A DNA stretch of 64,000 nt from Streptomyces asoensis (GTDB lineage: Bacteria; Actinomycetota; Actinomycetes; Streptomycetales; Streptomycetaceae). Positions 17,276-25,558 of the stretch are shown here, piece after piece (position 1 is the stretch's first letter; each line of letters begins with the position of its first letter). A model generated the notes under the pieces. The model made no database searches, was not told the DNA's origin, and worked only from the letters and a program-made list of their open reading frames with translations. The stretch is from assembly GCF_013085465.1 (NCBI RefSeq), contig NZ_CP049838.1, positions 3,100,001-3,164,000 of the forward strand. The letters are read 5' to 3'. The translations under genes and the position numbers were made by a program.

Positions 17276-18382
17276 ATGACCGTCCTGGACAAGCCCGCCG
17301 ACACCGGTGGCTCCGCCGGCACCGCCGCCCCCGCTCCCCCGGCCGGCCGGAAGCGACACAGCGCCGTCTGGCTGCTGACCGCCGGGCTGGTCCTGGCGCT
17401 TCTGGTGCTCGTGCCGGTGGCCGGCGGGCTCGGCGCCTATCCGGTCCCGATCGGGGACGTGCTCTCCTCCGTGCAGCACCGAACGGGCCTCGGGGGCCAC
17501 GAATTGGACCGGGTCGCGGAGTCGGTGCTGTGGAACGTACGGTTCCCGCGCATCGTGCTCGCGCTGCTCGTCGGCGCCTCACTGGGGTGCGCGGGCGCGC
17601 TGATGCAGGGCGTGTTCGGCAACCCCCTCGCCGAGCCGGGCGTCATCGGGATCTCCTCGGGCGCGGCGGTCGGCGCGGTCGCCTCGATCGCCTTCGGCCT
17701 GAACTTCCTCGGCAACTGGACGGTGTCGGCGTTCGCGTTCGCCGCCGGGCTCGGCACGGTCCTGCTGGTGTACGTGATGTCGCGCTCAGGGGGCCGCACC
17801 GAGGTGGTGACGCTGATCCTCACCGGGATCGCCGTGAACGCCTTCGCGGGGGCGCTGATCGGGCTGTGCCTCTTCTTCGCGGACACGGCGGCGATCCAGC
17901 AGATCACCTTCTGGCAGCTCGGCTCGCTGTCCCAGGCGACCTGGCCGAAAGTGCTCGCCGTGCTGCCCTGTGCGGCGCTCGGGCTCGCGCTCGCGCCCCT
18001 GTACTCGCGCCGACTGGACCTGCTGGCGCTCGGCGAGCGGCCGGCCCGGCATCTGGGCGTGGACGTGGAGCGGCTGCGGATCGTGCTGATCCTGGTGGTG
18101 GCGTTGCTGACGGCGGCCGCGGTGAGCGTGTCCGGGATCATCAGCTTCGTCGGGCTGGTGGTCCCGCATCTGCTGCGCATGGCGGCGGGGCCGGGGCACC
18201 GGTTCCTGGTGCCGGGGAGCGCGTTGCTGGGGGCGGTGGTGCTGCTGGCGGCGGATCTCGCGGCCCGCACGGTCGCCGTGCCGGCGGAGCTTCCGCTCGG
18301 CGTCCTGACGGCTCTGCTCGGGAGTCCGTTCTTCTTCTGGCTGTTGCGCAGGACGCGGCGCCGCCAAGGGGGTTGGGCTTGA
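17276..18382 (+). CDS. hmuU: FecCD-type ABC permease for heme or siderophore
   Basis: 368 residues with about ten membrane helices. Family motifs are RFPRIVLALLVGASLGCAGA, MQGVFGNPLAEPGVIGISSGA (both in the first third), and near the C-terminus the cytoplasmic loop GIISFVGLVVPHLLRM that contacts the ATPase. It imports heme or ferric siderophore through the cell membrane. The symbol is by heme context (heme oxygenase next door); siderophore use is equally possible. No binding-protein gene precedes it and the iron box lies right at its start. The ATPase follows after a 251-base gap that holds a repeat. Confidence 0.88.
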   Translation: MTVLDKPADTGGSAGTAAPAPPAGRKRHSAVWLLTAGLVLALLVLVPVAGGLGAYPVPIGDVLSSVQHRTGLGGHELDRVAESVLWNVRFPRIVLALLVGASLGCAGALMQGVFGNPLAEPGVIGISSGAAVGAVASIAFGLNFLGNWTVSAFAFAAGLGTVLLVYVMSRSGGRTEVVTLILTGIAVNAFAGALIGLCLFFADTAAIQQITFWQLGSLSQATWPKVLAVLPCAALGLALAPLYSRRLDLLALGERPARHLGVDVERLRIVLILVVALLTAAAVSVSGIISFVGLVVPHLLRMAAGPGHRFLVPGSALLGAVVLLAADLAARTVAVPAELPLGVLTALLGSPFFFWLLRRTRRRQGGWA

Positions 18383-18478
18383 GGCCCACCCGCCCCTTCC
18401 CCGGGGCGCCGCCGCCGGCCGTCCGGTGTGCGCGGATGCGCCGTTGGGGGGTGGGGTCGGGGCGCGTGCCGGTCGGCT

Positions 18479-18543
18479 GTGGCCGGTCGCGCAGTTCCCC
18501 GCGCCTCTGGGGGGGGGGCGGGCTACGCCCTGCCCCCCACCCG
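18479..18543. repeat. Streptomyces intergenic repeat, copy 1
   Basis: The 30-base segment 18479-18508 (GTGGCCGGTCGCGCAG... ending GCGCCTCT) is identical to 23963-23992 except for one base. It is followed by a G-rich/C-rich hairpin around CTACG. This element is widespread between Streptomyces genes from my general knowledge. Here it splits hmuU from hmuV. The remainder of the 251-base gap is featureless. Confidence 0.7.
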
Positions 18544-18633
18544 GCCGCCGGCCGCCGGCCGTCCAGAGCAACCCGAAGCAACCCCATCCGCCTGTCCGTT
18601 CGGCGTTCGTCGTCGCCTTTCGAGGGATCGTCC

Positions 18634-19452
18634 ATGAGACTTCTTCGCCGTCGGTTCTCGCCTCCCGAGGGTGTTGTGCCCGGTGATCTGCTTGCCGAGG
18701 CCATGGGGCTTCATGTGCGGCTCGGGGGGCGGGAGGTGCTCCGGGGCGTGGATGTCGAGGTGCGGGCCGGTGAGGTGCTTGCGCTGGTGGGGCCCAACGG
18801 GGCCGGGAAGTCGACGGTGCTCGGTGCGCTTGCCGCCGATCTGCCGGCCGCGCGGGGTGTCGTGCGGATCCTGGGCCGTCCCGCCACGGAGTGGAGCGCC
18901 CCGGAGCTGGCCCTGCGGCGGGCCGTGCTGCCCCAGGCTGCCGCGCTCTCCTTCCCGTTCACCGTGGTGGAGGTCGTCCGGATGGGGCGCGCCCCGCACG
19001 CCCCCTCCCCCGCCGAGGACGACCGCGCGGTCGCCGGGGCGATGGCCGCCACCGAGGTGAGCGGGTTCGCCGAGCGGCCCTTCTCCGCGCTGAGCGGCGG
19101 CGAGCGGGCCCGGGTCGCGCTGGCCCGGGTACTGGCGCAGGGCGCGCCGCTGTTGCTGCTCGACGAGCCGACCGCCGCCCTGGACCTGAAACACCAGGAG
19201 CTGGTGTTGCGGCTGTGTCGGGAAAGGGCGCACGAGGGGGACGCGGTGGTCGTGGTCCTGCACGATCTGGGGCTCGCCGCCGCCTACGCGCACCGGGTCG
19301 CGATCCTGTGCGCCGGGCAGGTGGCGGCGGACGGTCCGCCGGGCGAGGTGTTCACCGAGCGGCTGCTCTCGGAGGTATACGACCAGCCGGTCGAGGTGCT
19401 TCCGCACCCCCGGACGGGAGCCGTGCTGGTGACCCCGAAACGGAATCTTTGA
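18634..19452 (+). CDS. hmuV: Heme/siderophore ABC importer ATPase
   Basis: 272 residues. Walker A GPNGAGKST is at about 52-60, the signature LSGGERARVALARVLAQG near 150 and Walker B LLLLDEPTAALDLKHQE near 172, with the H-loop VLHDLGLAA near 209. It powers the HmuU-type permease. The N-terminal 27 residues before the ABC domain (RRRFSPPEGVVPGDLLAEAM) are longer than usual. ATG 18634 follows CGAGGGATCGTCC. It lies 251 bases after hmuU with an interspersed repeat between, so it may need read-through or its own promoter. Confidence 0.88.
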   Translation: MRLLRRRFSPPEGVVPGDLLAEAMGLHVRLGGREVLRGVDVEVRAGEVLALVGPNGAGKSTVLGALAADLPAARGVVRILGRPATEWSAPELALRRAVLPQAAALSFPFTVVEVVRMGRAPHAPSPAEDDRAVAGAMAATEVSGFAERPFSALSGGERARVALARVLAQGAPLLLLDEPTAALDLKHQELVLRLCRERAHEGDAVVVVLHDLGLAAAYAHRVAILCAGQVAADGPPGEVFTERLLSEVYDQPVEVLPHPRTGAVLVTPKRNL

Positions 19453-19554
19453 ATCTCCTTTGACCATCCCATGGGGTCCGTTTTGAGTCACCGTGATCGT
19501 CTCGTGCTCATACGGCGTCTATGAGAGGTGAATCACTGCACGGGCGGGTATTAC

Positions 19555-19593
19555 GCAGGTAAGCCTTGGATAAGTTAGGCGAGGCTCACCAAC
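19555..19593 (+). promoter_or_regulatory. Double iron box upstream of efeO
   Basis: TTAGGCGAGGCTCACCAAC at 19575-19593 matches the iron-box consensus at 15 of 19 positions by eye. Immediately upstream, 19555-19573 holds a half-conserved copy centred on AGGTAAGCCTT. The pair lies 48-86 bases before the efeO start, placing the whole efeOBU unit under iron repression. Confidence 0.7.
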
Positions 19594-19640
19594 CCTGTGA
19601 GCCGCGTCACGCCCTTATTCAGCCATCGCTGGGAGCCCGA

Positions 19641-20780
19641 ATGCGAGCCGCCAGACTGTCCGTCGTCACCGCCGTCACCGCCGTGACCGCACTGACCGCC
19701 GTCACCGGCTGCACCTCGAAGAGCGACGCGAAAGACGGCGACCGCGTCATCAGCGTGACCGCCACCGACGCCAAGTGCGTGACCTCCAAGAAGGAGATCT
19801 CCGCCGGACACGTCGAGCTCGCCATCGAGAACAAGGGTTCCAAGGTCACCGAGGTCTACATCCTCTTCCCGGACGACCGGATCGTCAGCGAGCGGGAGAA
19901 CATCGGCCCCGGCACCAAGCAGCGGGTCACCGCCGAGGTGAAGGCCGGTGACTACCAGATCGCCTGCAAGCCCGGCATGAAGGGCACCGGCATCCGCCAG
20001 GACCTCAAGGTCACCGGCGGCTCGGTCGCCAAGCGTGACCCGCGCCTGGACAAGGCCGTCGCCGCCTACCGCGAGTACGCGCAGGAGCAGGCCGACGCCA
20101 CGCTGCCGCTCGTCGCGACCTTCGTGAAGGCGGTCAAGGCCGGGGACCTCGAGGCGGCCAAGGCGGCCTACGCGCCCTCCCGCATCGGCTGGGAGCGCAC
20201 CGAGCCGGTCGCGGAGTCCTTCGGTGACATCGACCCGAAGGTCGACGTCCGCGCGGACGGCCTGGAGGCCGGTCAGACCTGGACCGGCTGGCACCGGCTG
20301 GAGAAGGCCCTCTGGCAGGACAAGAAGATCACCGCCGCCGAGAAGACCCTCGCCGACCAGCTCACCACCGACCTGACCGACTGGCAGAAGCGGGTCGGCA
20401 AGGCCGAGATCACCCCGACCTCCATGGCCAACGGCGCCAAGGAGCTCCTCGACGAGGTCGCCACCGGCAAGGTCACCGGCGAGGAGGAGCGCTACTCGCA
20501 CACCGACCTCGTCGACTTCAAGGCCAACGTCGAGGGCGCCCAGAAGTCCTACGAGCTGCTCAAGCCGGTCGCCCAGGAGAACGACGCGGCCCTGGTCACC
20601 GAGCTGGACAAGCAGTTCGCCGCGCTGAACACGCTGCTGGACAAGTACCGCCCGAACACGTCCTCGTACGCGTTCACCGCGTACGACAAGGTCGCCGCCG
20701 CGGACCGCAAGGAACTGTCCGACGCGGTCAACGCGCTCGCCGAGCCGCTGTCCAAGCTCGCCGCCGCCGTGGCGAAGTAA
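19641..20780 (+). CDS. efeO: Iron uptake lipoprotein EfeO (cupredoxin plus M75 domain)
   Basis: 379 residues. The signal peptide ends in a lipobox-like VTGC near residue 22, so it is probably lipid-anchored outside. A cupredoxin-like domain spans about 35-125 (with CVTSKKEISAGHVEL and YQIACKPGMKGTG) and the imelysin-like M75 domain about 135-375 has the family HxxE motif in WTGWHRLEKALW. EfeO binds extracellular iron and passes it to EfeU. GGGAG lies six bases before ATG 19641. It is the first gene of efeO-efeB-efeU, behind two iron boxes. Confidence 0.93.
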   Translation: MRAARLSVVTAVTAVTALTAVTGCTSKSDAKDGDRVISVTATDAKCVTSKKEISAGHVELAIENKGSKVTEVYILFPDDRIVSERENIGPGTKQRVTAEVKAGDYQIACKPGMKGTGIRQDLKVTGGSVAKRDPRLDKAVAAYREYAQEQADATLPLVATFVKAVKAGDLEAAKAAYAPSRIGWERTEPVAESFGDIDPKVDVRADGLEAGQTWTGWHRLEKALWQDKKITAAEKTLADQLTTDLTDWQKRVGKAEITPTSMANGAKELLDEVATGKVTGEEERYSHTDLVDFKANVEGAQKSYELLKPVAQENDAALVTELDKQFAALNTLLDKYRPNTSSYAFTAYDKVAAADRKELSDAVNALAEPLSKLAAAVAK

Positions 20781-20795
20781 CCGAGGGGCCAGGAC

Positions 20796-22043
20796 ATGAC
20801 CGAGACCCAGGGCAGCAGTCCCTCCCGGCGCTCGCTGATCGGCTGGGGCGGCGCGGGCCTCGCGCTCGGCGCCGCGGCGGCCGGCGGCGCGGTCGCGATG
20901 ACCCGCACCGGCGACGACGTCGACCCGGCGGCCGCCGAGGCGGGCGCCGCGGTCGGCTTCCACGGCAGCGTCCAGGCGGGCATCGCCACGCCCGTGCAGG
21001 ACCGGCTGCACTTCGCCGCGTTCGACGTGACGACCACGGACCGCGCCGAGTTCGTCCAGCTGCTGAAGGACTGGACGGAGGCGGCCCGCCGGATGACGGC
21101 CGGGAAGGCGGTCGGCGAGGGCGCGTACGGCGGCCTCGCCGAGGCGCCGCCGGACGACACCGGCGAGGCCCTGGGGCTCAAGCCGTCCCGGCTGACCCTG
21201 ACGGTCGGCTTCGGGCCGTCGTTGTTCAAGAAGCTCGACCTCGCCGACCGGCGGCCCGACGCGCTCGTCGACCTGCCCACCTTCGCCGGGGACGCGCTCG
21301 ACGCGGCCCGCAGCAACGGCGACCTGTGTGTCCAGGCCTGCGCGGACGATCCGCAGGTCGCCGTGCACGCGATCCGCAACCTGGCCCGGATCGGCATGGG
21401 CAAGGTCGTCATCCGCTGGTCGCAGCTCGGCTTCGGCAAGACCTCGTCCACGACGCCCGACGCGCAGACCCCGCGCAACCTGATGGGCTTCAAGGACGGC
21501 ACCCGCAACATCGCGGGCACCGAGACCGACCGGCTGAAGAAGTTCGTGTGGGTCGGCGAGAAGGACGGACCCGACTGGATGGTGGGCGGCTCCTATCTCG
21601 TCGCCCGCCGGATCCGCATGCACATCGAGACCTGGGACCGCACCTCGCTCCAGGAGCAGGAGGACATCTTCGGCCGCGACAAGGGCGAGGGCGCTCCGGT
21701 CGGCAAGGCGAAGGAGCGCGACGAGCCGTTCCTGAAGGCGATGAAGCCCGACGCGCACGTACGGCTCGCGCACCCGGACTCCAACCACGGGGCGACGATC
21801 CTGCGCCGCGGCTACTCCTTCACCGACGGCACCGACGGCCTCGGCCGGCTCGAGGCCGGTCTGTTCTTCCTCGCCTACCAGCGCGATGTGCGCGAGGGGT
21901 TCGTCCGCGTCCAGCGCAACCTCGCGTCCGACGCGCTCAACGAGTACATCCAGCACGTGGGTTCGGCCGTCTTCGCCGTCCCGCCGGGCGTCCGTGACAA
22001 GGACGACTGGTGGGGCCGGACGCTGTTCTCCGAGGAGGCGTAG
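20796..22043 (+). CDS. efeB: Dyp-type heme peroxidase EfeB
   Basis: 415 residues. A twin-arginine signal (SRRSLIGWGGAGLAL) opens the protein, so it is exported folded with heme. The Dyp motif GFKDGTRN lies near 228-235, and the C-terminal region with MHIETWDRTSLQEQ and AHPDSNHGATILRRGYSF carries the conserved heme-site residues. EfeB oxidises Fe(II) to Fe(III) with peroxide or has been proposed to strip iron from heme. It sits 15 bases after efeO and three before efeU, within one operon. Confidence 0.94.
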   Translation: MTETQGSSPSRRSLIGWGGAGLALGAAAAGGAVAMTRTGDDVDPAAAEAGAAVGFHGSVQAGIATPVQDRLHFAAFDVTTTDRAEFVQLLKDWTEAARRMTAGKAVGEGAYGGLAEAPPDDTGEALGLKPSRLTLTVGFGPSLFKKLDLADRRPDALVDLPTFAGDALDAARSNGDLCVQACADDPQVAVHAIRNLARIGMGKVVIRWSQLGFGKTSSTTPDAQTPRNLMGFKDGTRNIAGTETDRLKKFVWVGEKDGPDWMVGGSYLVARRIRMHIETWDRTSLQEQEDIFGRDKGEGAPVGKAKERDEPFLKAMKPDAHVRLAHPDSNHGATILRRGYSFTDGTDGLGRLEAGLFFLAYQRDVREGFVRVQRNLASDALNEYIQHVGSAVFAVPPGVRDKDDWWGRTLFSEEA

Positions 22044-22046
22044 CCC

Positions 22047-22940
22047 GTGTTCTCCAACTACCTGATCGGACTGCGCGAGGGCCTGGAGGCCAGCCTCGTC
22101 GTCTGCATCCTCATCGCCTACCTGGTGAAGACGGACCGCAGGGACGCCCTCAAGCCGATCTGGATCGGCATCGGCGTCGCGGTCGCGCTCGCGCTCGGCT
22201 TCGGCTGCGTCCTCGAATTCGGCTCCCAGGAACTGACGTTCCAGGCGCAGGAGGCGCTCGGCGGCTCCCTGTCGATCCTCGCGGTCGGCCTGGTGACCTG
22301 GATGGTCTTCTGGATGCGGCGCACCGCCCGGCATCTGAAGTCGGAGCTGCACGGCAAGCTGGACGCGGCCCTCGCGATGGGCACCGGCGCCCTGGTCGCC
22401 ACCGCCTTCCTCGCGGTCGGCCGGGAGGGCCTGGAGACCGCCCTGTTCGTCTGGGCGTCGGTGCACGCGGCCGGCGACGGCACCCCGCGCCCGCTGATCG
22501 GCGTGGCCCTGGGCCTGGCGACCGCCGTCCTGCTGGGCTGGCTGTTCTACCGCGGGGCACTGAAGATCAACCTCGCCAAGTTCTTCACCTGGACCGGCGG
22601 CATGCTCGTCGTGGTGGCCGCGGGCGTGCTGGCGTACGGCGTCCACGACCTCCAGGAGGCCGACCTGGTCCCGGGCCTGAACAGCCTGGCCTTCGACATC
22701 AGCGGCACGCTCCCGCCGGACAGCTGGTACGGCACGCTGCTGAAGGGCGTGTTCAACTTCCAGCCCGATCCGACGGTCCTCCAGGTCACGGTGTGGCTGC
22801 TGTACCTGGTCCCGACACTCGCGCTGTTCCTCGCCCCGGTAGGGTTCGCCTCCGGGAAGGGGAAGGTGAAGTCGCCTGATGAGCAGGGAACGCAGCCTGA
22901 CGACCGGGGTTCCGCGCAGTCGAAGGCTCCGCGCACGTGA
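22047..22940 (+). CDS. efeU: Iron permease EfeU (FTR1 family)
   Basis: 297 residues with about seven membrane helices. Both FTR1 iron-binding REGLE motifs are present: LREGLEASLVV at residues 9-19 and VGREGLETALFVWA near 124-137. It carries iron across the cell membrane, receiving it from EfeO/EfeB. A GTG start follows GGAGG inside the end of efeB. Its last 62 bases overlap the start of the next gene. The C-terminal tail after residue 270 is hydrophilic and lysine-rich. Confidence 0.94.
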   Translation: MFSNYLIGLREGLEASLVVCILIAYLVKTDRRDALKPIWIGIGVAVALALGFGCVLEFGSQELTFQAQEALGGSLSILAVGLVTWMVFWMRRTARHLKSELHGKLDAALAMGTGALVATAFLAVGREGLETALFVWASVHAAGDGTPRPLIGVALGLATAVLLGWLFYRGALKINLAKFFTWTGGMLVVVAAGVLAYGVHDLQEADLVPGLNSLAFDISGTLPPDSWYGTLLKGVFNFQPDPTVLQVTVWLLYLVPTLALFLAPVGFASGKGKVKSPDEQGTQPDDRGSAQSKAPRT

Positions 22941-23904
22941 CCGGTACGCACTCGTAGCGGCGTCGCTCACCGCCGTCTCGCTCACGGCGAGCGGCTGCGT
23001 GGTGGTCCATGGGGAGCTCGAGTTGCTCCCGGCCGCCACGAAGGCGGAAGCCGTGAAGGCGGTCGAGCAGTTCACGTCCGCCTACAACAAGGCCGACGCG
23101 GCGTACGACAGTTCCCTGGACGCCGACTACACCACCGGTGCCCTCGGGATCATCGACGAGGCGCGGCTGAAGGCGGGCCGCGTCAACAACCCGGACGGCA
23201 ACCCGCAGCACACACCGCTGGTGCTGTCGGACGTGAAGTACACGATCGTCGAGAAGGCGGGCTGGCCGCGCTGGTTCGTCGCCGACGCGAAGGGCAACAA
23301 GGGCGGCGACTCACGCTGGCTGATGGTGTTCACCCGGGGCGAGCGGGCGGAGCCGTGGCAGGCGACCTATCTGACGCTGGTGGCGCCGGGCTCGGTACCG
23401 GAGTTCAAGCAGTCGGGCAAGGACGGCCACGCCGAGGCCGTGCCGGCCGACTCCGCCGAACTGGCCGTCGCCCCCGAGGACTTGAGCAAGCACTACACGG
23501 CGTACCTGCAAAGCGGCAAGGGTGCCTTCGCGGACGGCGCGTACACCGACACGCTGCGCTCCACCCGGGCGAAGAACGCCACCAAGCCGGGCCTGGCCAC
23601 GCAGTACATCGACGAGCCGCTGACCGGCGGCGACTATGCGCCGCTGGCGCTGCGCACCGCGGACGGCGGGGCGCTGGTCTTCTTCACCACGCACCACTAC
23701 ATGAAGCAGACTGCCGCGACGGGCGCCGCCGTGCCCACCCCGAACAAGAACGTGGGCGCGCTGACGACCGGTGAGATCAAGCAGTCCCTGACGATGGAGT
23801 TCGTCGCCAACGACGTCGCCCTGGCCCCGGCGAAGGGTTCGGCGAACGGCAAGGTGTCGATGCTCAGCCGCCTGGAGGGCCTGACCGCGGCGAAGGGCGC
23901 GTAG
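22879..23904 (+). CDS. Lipoprotein of unknown function, fourth gene of the efe operon
   Basis: 341 residues. The N-region is unusually long and basic (SRRLRARDRY), then a hydrophobic stretch ends in the lipobox LTASGC at about residue 40, so the mature protein is lipid-anchored outside. No known domain is recognised; the mature part is mixed alpha/beta with a Ser/Lys composition. The start ATG lies 62 bases inside efeU with a weak GGTGAA site, and no other in-frame start precedes the signal sequence. Position suggests a role in iron handling, but nothing in the sequence shows it. Confidence 0.8.
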   Translation: MSRERSLTTGVPRSRRLRARDRYALVAASLTAVSLTASGCVVVHGELELLPAATKAEAVKAVEQFTSAYNKADAAYDSSLDADYTTGALGIIDEARLKAGRVNNPDGNPQHTPLVLSDVKYTIVEKAGWPRWFVADAKGNKGGDSRWLMVFTRGERAEPWQATYLTLVAPGSVPEFKQSGKDGHAEAVPADSAELAVAPEDLSKHYTAYLQSGKGAFADGAYTDTLRSTRAKNATKPGLATQYIDEPLTGGDYAPLALRTADGGALVFFTTHHYMKQTAATGAAVPTPNKNVGALTTGEIKQSLTMEFVANDVALAPAKGSANGKVSMLSRLEGLTAAKGA

Positions 23905-23962
23905 CGCTCCGCGGGCCGCATGGTGAGCCACCACCGAGTGCGTTGGCACCTGCGGGTGCGTC

Positions 23963-23999
23963 GTGGCCGGTCGCGCAGTTCCCCGCGCCCCTTGCGGGG
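23963..23999. repeat. Streptomyces intergenic repeat, copy 2
   Basis: Bases 23963-23992 repeat 18479-18508 with a single difference, in the same orientation. The CCCC-TTG-CGGGG that follows can form a hairpin and may end the efe operon transcript, whose last stop is 59 bases upstream, and that of the convergent gene. Confidence 0.7.
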
Positions 24000-24012
24000 G
24001 CCCGGGCCGGTG

Positions 24013-24750
24013 TCAGTGGCGCGACGGCCAGGCCGTGCTCGCGTGGTCGGACTCCTGGCCGGCGTGGCGGGCGCAGGCGTCCGTGAGGGTTTCGAGGAGG
24101 GTCAGCGGGTCGGGCAGCGCGTGCTCGGGGCCGCGCAGCCAGTGCACGGAACGGCCGTCGTCGCCGGGGAGCCGGGCGGGCGGTACCAGGACGTAGGAGC
24201 CGCGGCAGTGCCAGCGCAGGCCGGGGTGCTCGTCCATGGTCTCGGGGTGGCAGTCCAGCTCGCACGGCCACCACTCGTCCTCGTCCTCGGGGGTACCGCG
24301 GGTGAGGGTGAAGAACAGCATGCGGCCGTCGTCGCTCTCGGCGACCGGGCCGACCTCGACGCCGGAGTCGAGCAGCCGTTCCAGGGCTTGCCGACCGGCC
24401 TCCAGCGGCACGTCGAGGACGTCGTGCGTCATGCCGGTGGCGGTGATGAAGTTGGCCTGCGGCTGGTGGCGGGCCCAGCGCTCGATCTGCGCGCGGTCGG
24501 TGGTGGACTGCGTCTGCCAGGCGAAGGACACCGGGTGCCGGGCGGGGGTCGGACAGCCGACCCGGTCGCAGGAGCAGCCGTAGCCGGGGGCCGGGTGCGC
24601 GGCGGGCGCGAGCGGGAGTCCCGCTCCGGCGGCGGCCAGCAGCAGGGCCTCACGGTCGCCGTCGTCGGCGCCCTCCGTCGGGCCGCTCGTGCGCAGCCAC
24701 TCCGAGATCTTGCCCCACAGGCCGGTCCGGCCGCCGAACTCCGCGCTCAT
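24013..24750 (-). CDS. Prim-pol-like (bifunctional DNA primase/polymerase N-terminal) domain protein
   Basis: 245 residues. The segment GYGCSCDRVGCPTPARHPV with three Cys and the following WARHQPQANFITATG resemble the N-terminal domain of phage-type bifunctional primase/polymerases, which is often found alone in Streptomyces chromosomes. The usual acidic catalytic pair is hard to identify here, so activity is doubtful. It has no visible mobile-element context. ATG 24750 is preceded by GAGGCGAGGGGACAG. Role is unknown. Confidence 0.72.
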   Translation of the reverse strand: MSAEFGGRTGLWGKISEWLRTSGPTEGADDGDREALLLAAAGAGLPLAPAAHPAPGYGCSCDRVGCPTPARHPVSFAWQTQSTTDRAQIERWARHQPQANFITATGMTHDVLDVPLEAGRQALERLLDSGVEVGPVAESDDGRMLFFTLTRGTPEDEDEWWPCELDCHPETMDEHPGLRWHCRGSYVLVPPARLPGDDGRSVHWLRGPEHALPDPLTLLETLTDACARHAGQESDHASTAWPSRH

Positions 24751-24880
24751 CTGTCCCCTCGCCTCGCTGTGGTGCGGACAGCATGCCTCATGGTCCCACC
24801 ATCCTGCGCATCGGGGGGCCGTAGCCGTGAATCGGGGCAGGTGGGACGAGTGGTGCCAGAGTCACCCATGTGGTGCGCGG

Positions 24881-25513
24881 TCAGCGCGGGGCGAGGCCGT
24901 GGAGGGCGTAGTCGACGAGGGTGTCGGTGTACTCGTAGGAGATCGGGCCGGTGTGCTGGAGCCAGCGCTGGGCGAGCGGGGAGATGAAGAACTCGAGGGC
25001 GATGCGCGGGTCGAGGTCGGCACGGACCTGTCCGGCCTCCTGGGCGGCGCGCAGCCGGTCGACGTACAGCTGGATGGACGGTTCCATCAGCTTGGCCGTG
25101 AACTCTCGGCTGACCTGTTCGTTGACCAGGCCCTCGGCGGCCAGGGCCCGTGAGGGCGCCTCGAACCTGGGGTCCGTGAGCTGGTCGACGGTGGCCCGCA
25201 GGACGGCCTTGATGTCGGCGGCCAGGTCGCCGGTGTCGGGGATGACGTACGGCTCCTGCTCCGTCGCTCCCGCGTCCCGCGCCGCCTGTTCGCTGAGGTC
25301 GAGGAAGGCTTCCAGCAGGACGTCGGCCTTCGACCCCCACCAGCGGTAGATGGTCTGCTTGCCGACGCCCGCACGGGCGGCGATGCCCTCGATCGTGGTC
25401 TTCGCGTAGCCGGTCTCCGCGACGAGGGCGAGCGCGGCGTCGTAGATGGCGCGCCGGGACCGCTCGCTGCGGCGGGTGGTGTCGGGGGCCGGTTTACCGG
25501 ACTGGGTGACCAT
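24881..25513 (-). CDS. TetR family transcriptional regulator
   Basis: 210 residues. The HTH is at about 33-60 (TIEGIAARAGVGKQTIYRWW), followed by a C-terminal TetR_C-type ligand domain ending YALHGLAPR. A palindrome with arms GAGACG and CGTCTC lies 23 bases upstream, suggesting self-repression. It is 46 bases downstream of the Gfo/Idh/MocA oxidoreductase gene on the same strand and may be cotranscribed. Ligand is unknown. Confidence 0.88.
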   Translation of the reverse strand: MVTQSGKPAPDTTRRSERSRRAIYDAALALVAETGYAKTTIEGIAARAGVGKQTIYRWWGSKADVLLEAFLDLSEQAARDAGATEQEPYVIPDTGDLAADIKAVLRATVDQLTDPRFEAPSRALAAEGLVNEQVSREFTAKLMEPSIQLYVDRLRAAQEAGQVRADLDPRIALEFFISPLAQRWLQHTGPISYEYTDTLVDYALHGLAPR

Positions 25514-25535
25514 GGGTCGACGGTACCAAGCGGGT

Positions 25536-25550
25536 GAGACGGGACGTCTC
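25536..25550. promoter_or_regulatory. Palindromic TetR operator
   Basis: GAGACG-GGA-CGTCTC lies between the oxidoreductase stop and the TetR start, 23 bases before the latter. The same distance and a similar GAGAC core are seen for the operator at 3538-3560. Confidence 0.6.
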
Positions 25551-25558
25551 GCGAGCGG

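Noticed and set aside
19575..23075. Minus-strand open frame of more than 1100 codons opposite efeO-efeB-efeU
   Set aside because: Shadow of three well-identified genes; no family motifs and no sensible start.
24013..24750. Integrated element suggested by a primase/polymerase-like protein
   Set aside because: No integrase, replication initiator, att-like repeats or tRNA nearby; this domain occurs alone in Streptomyces chromosomes.
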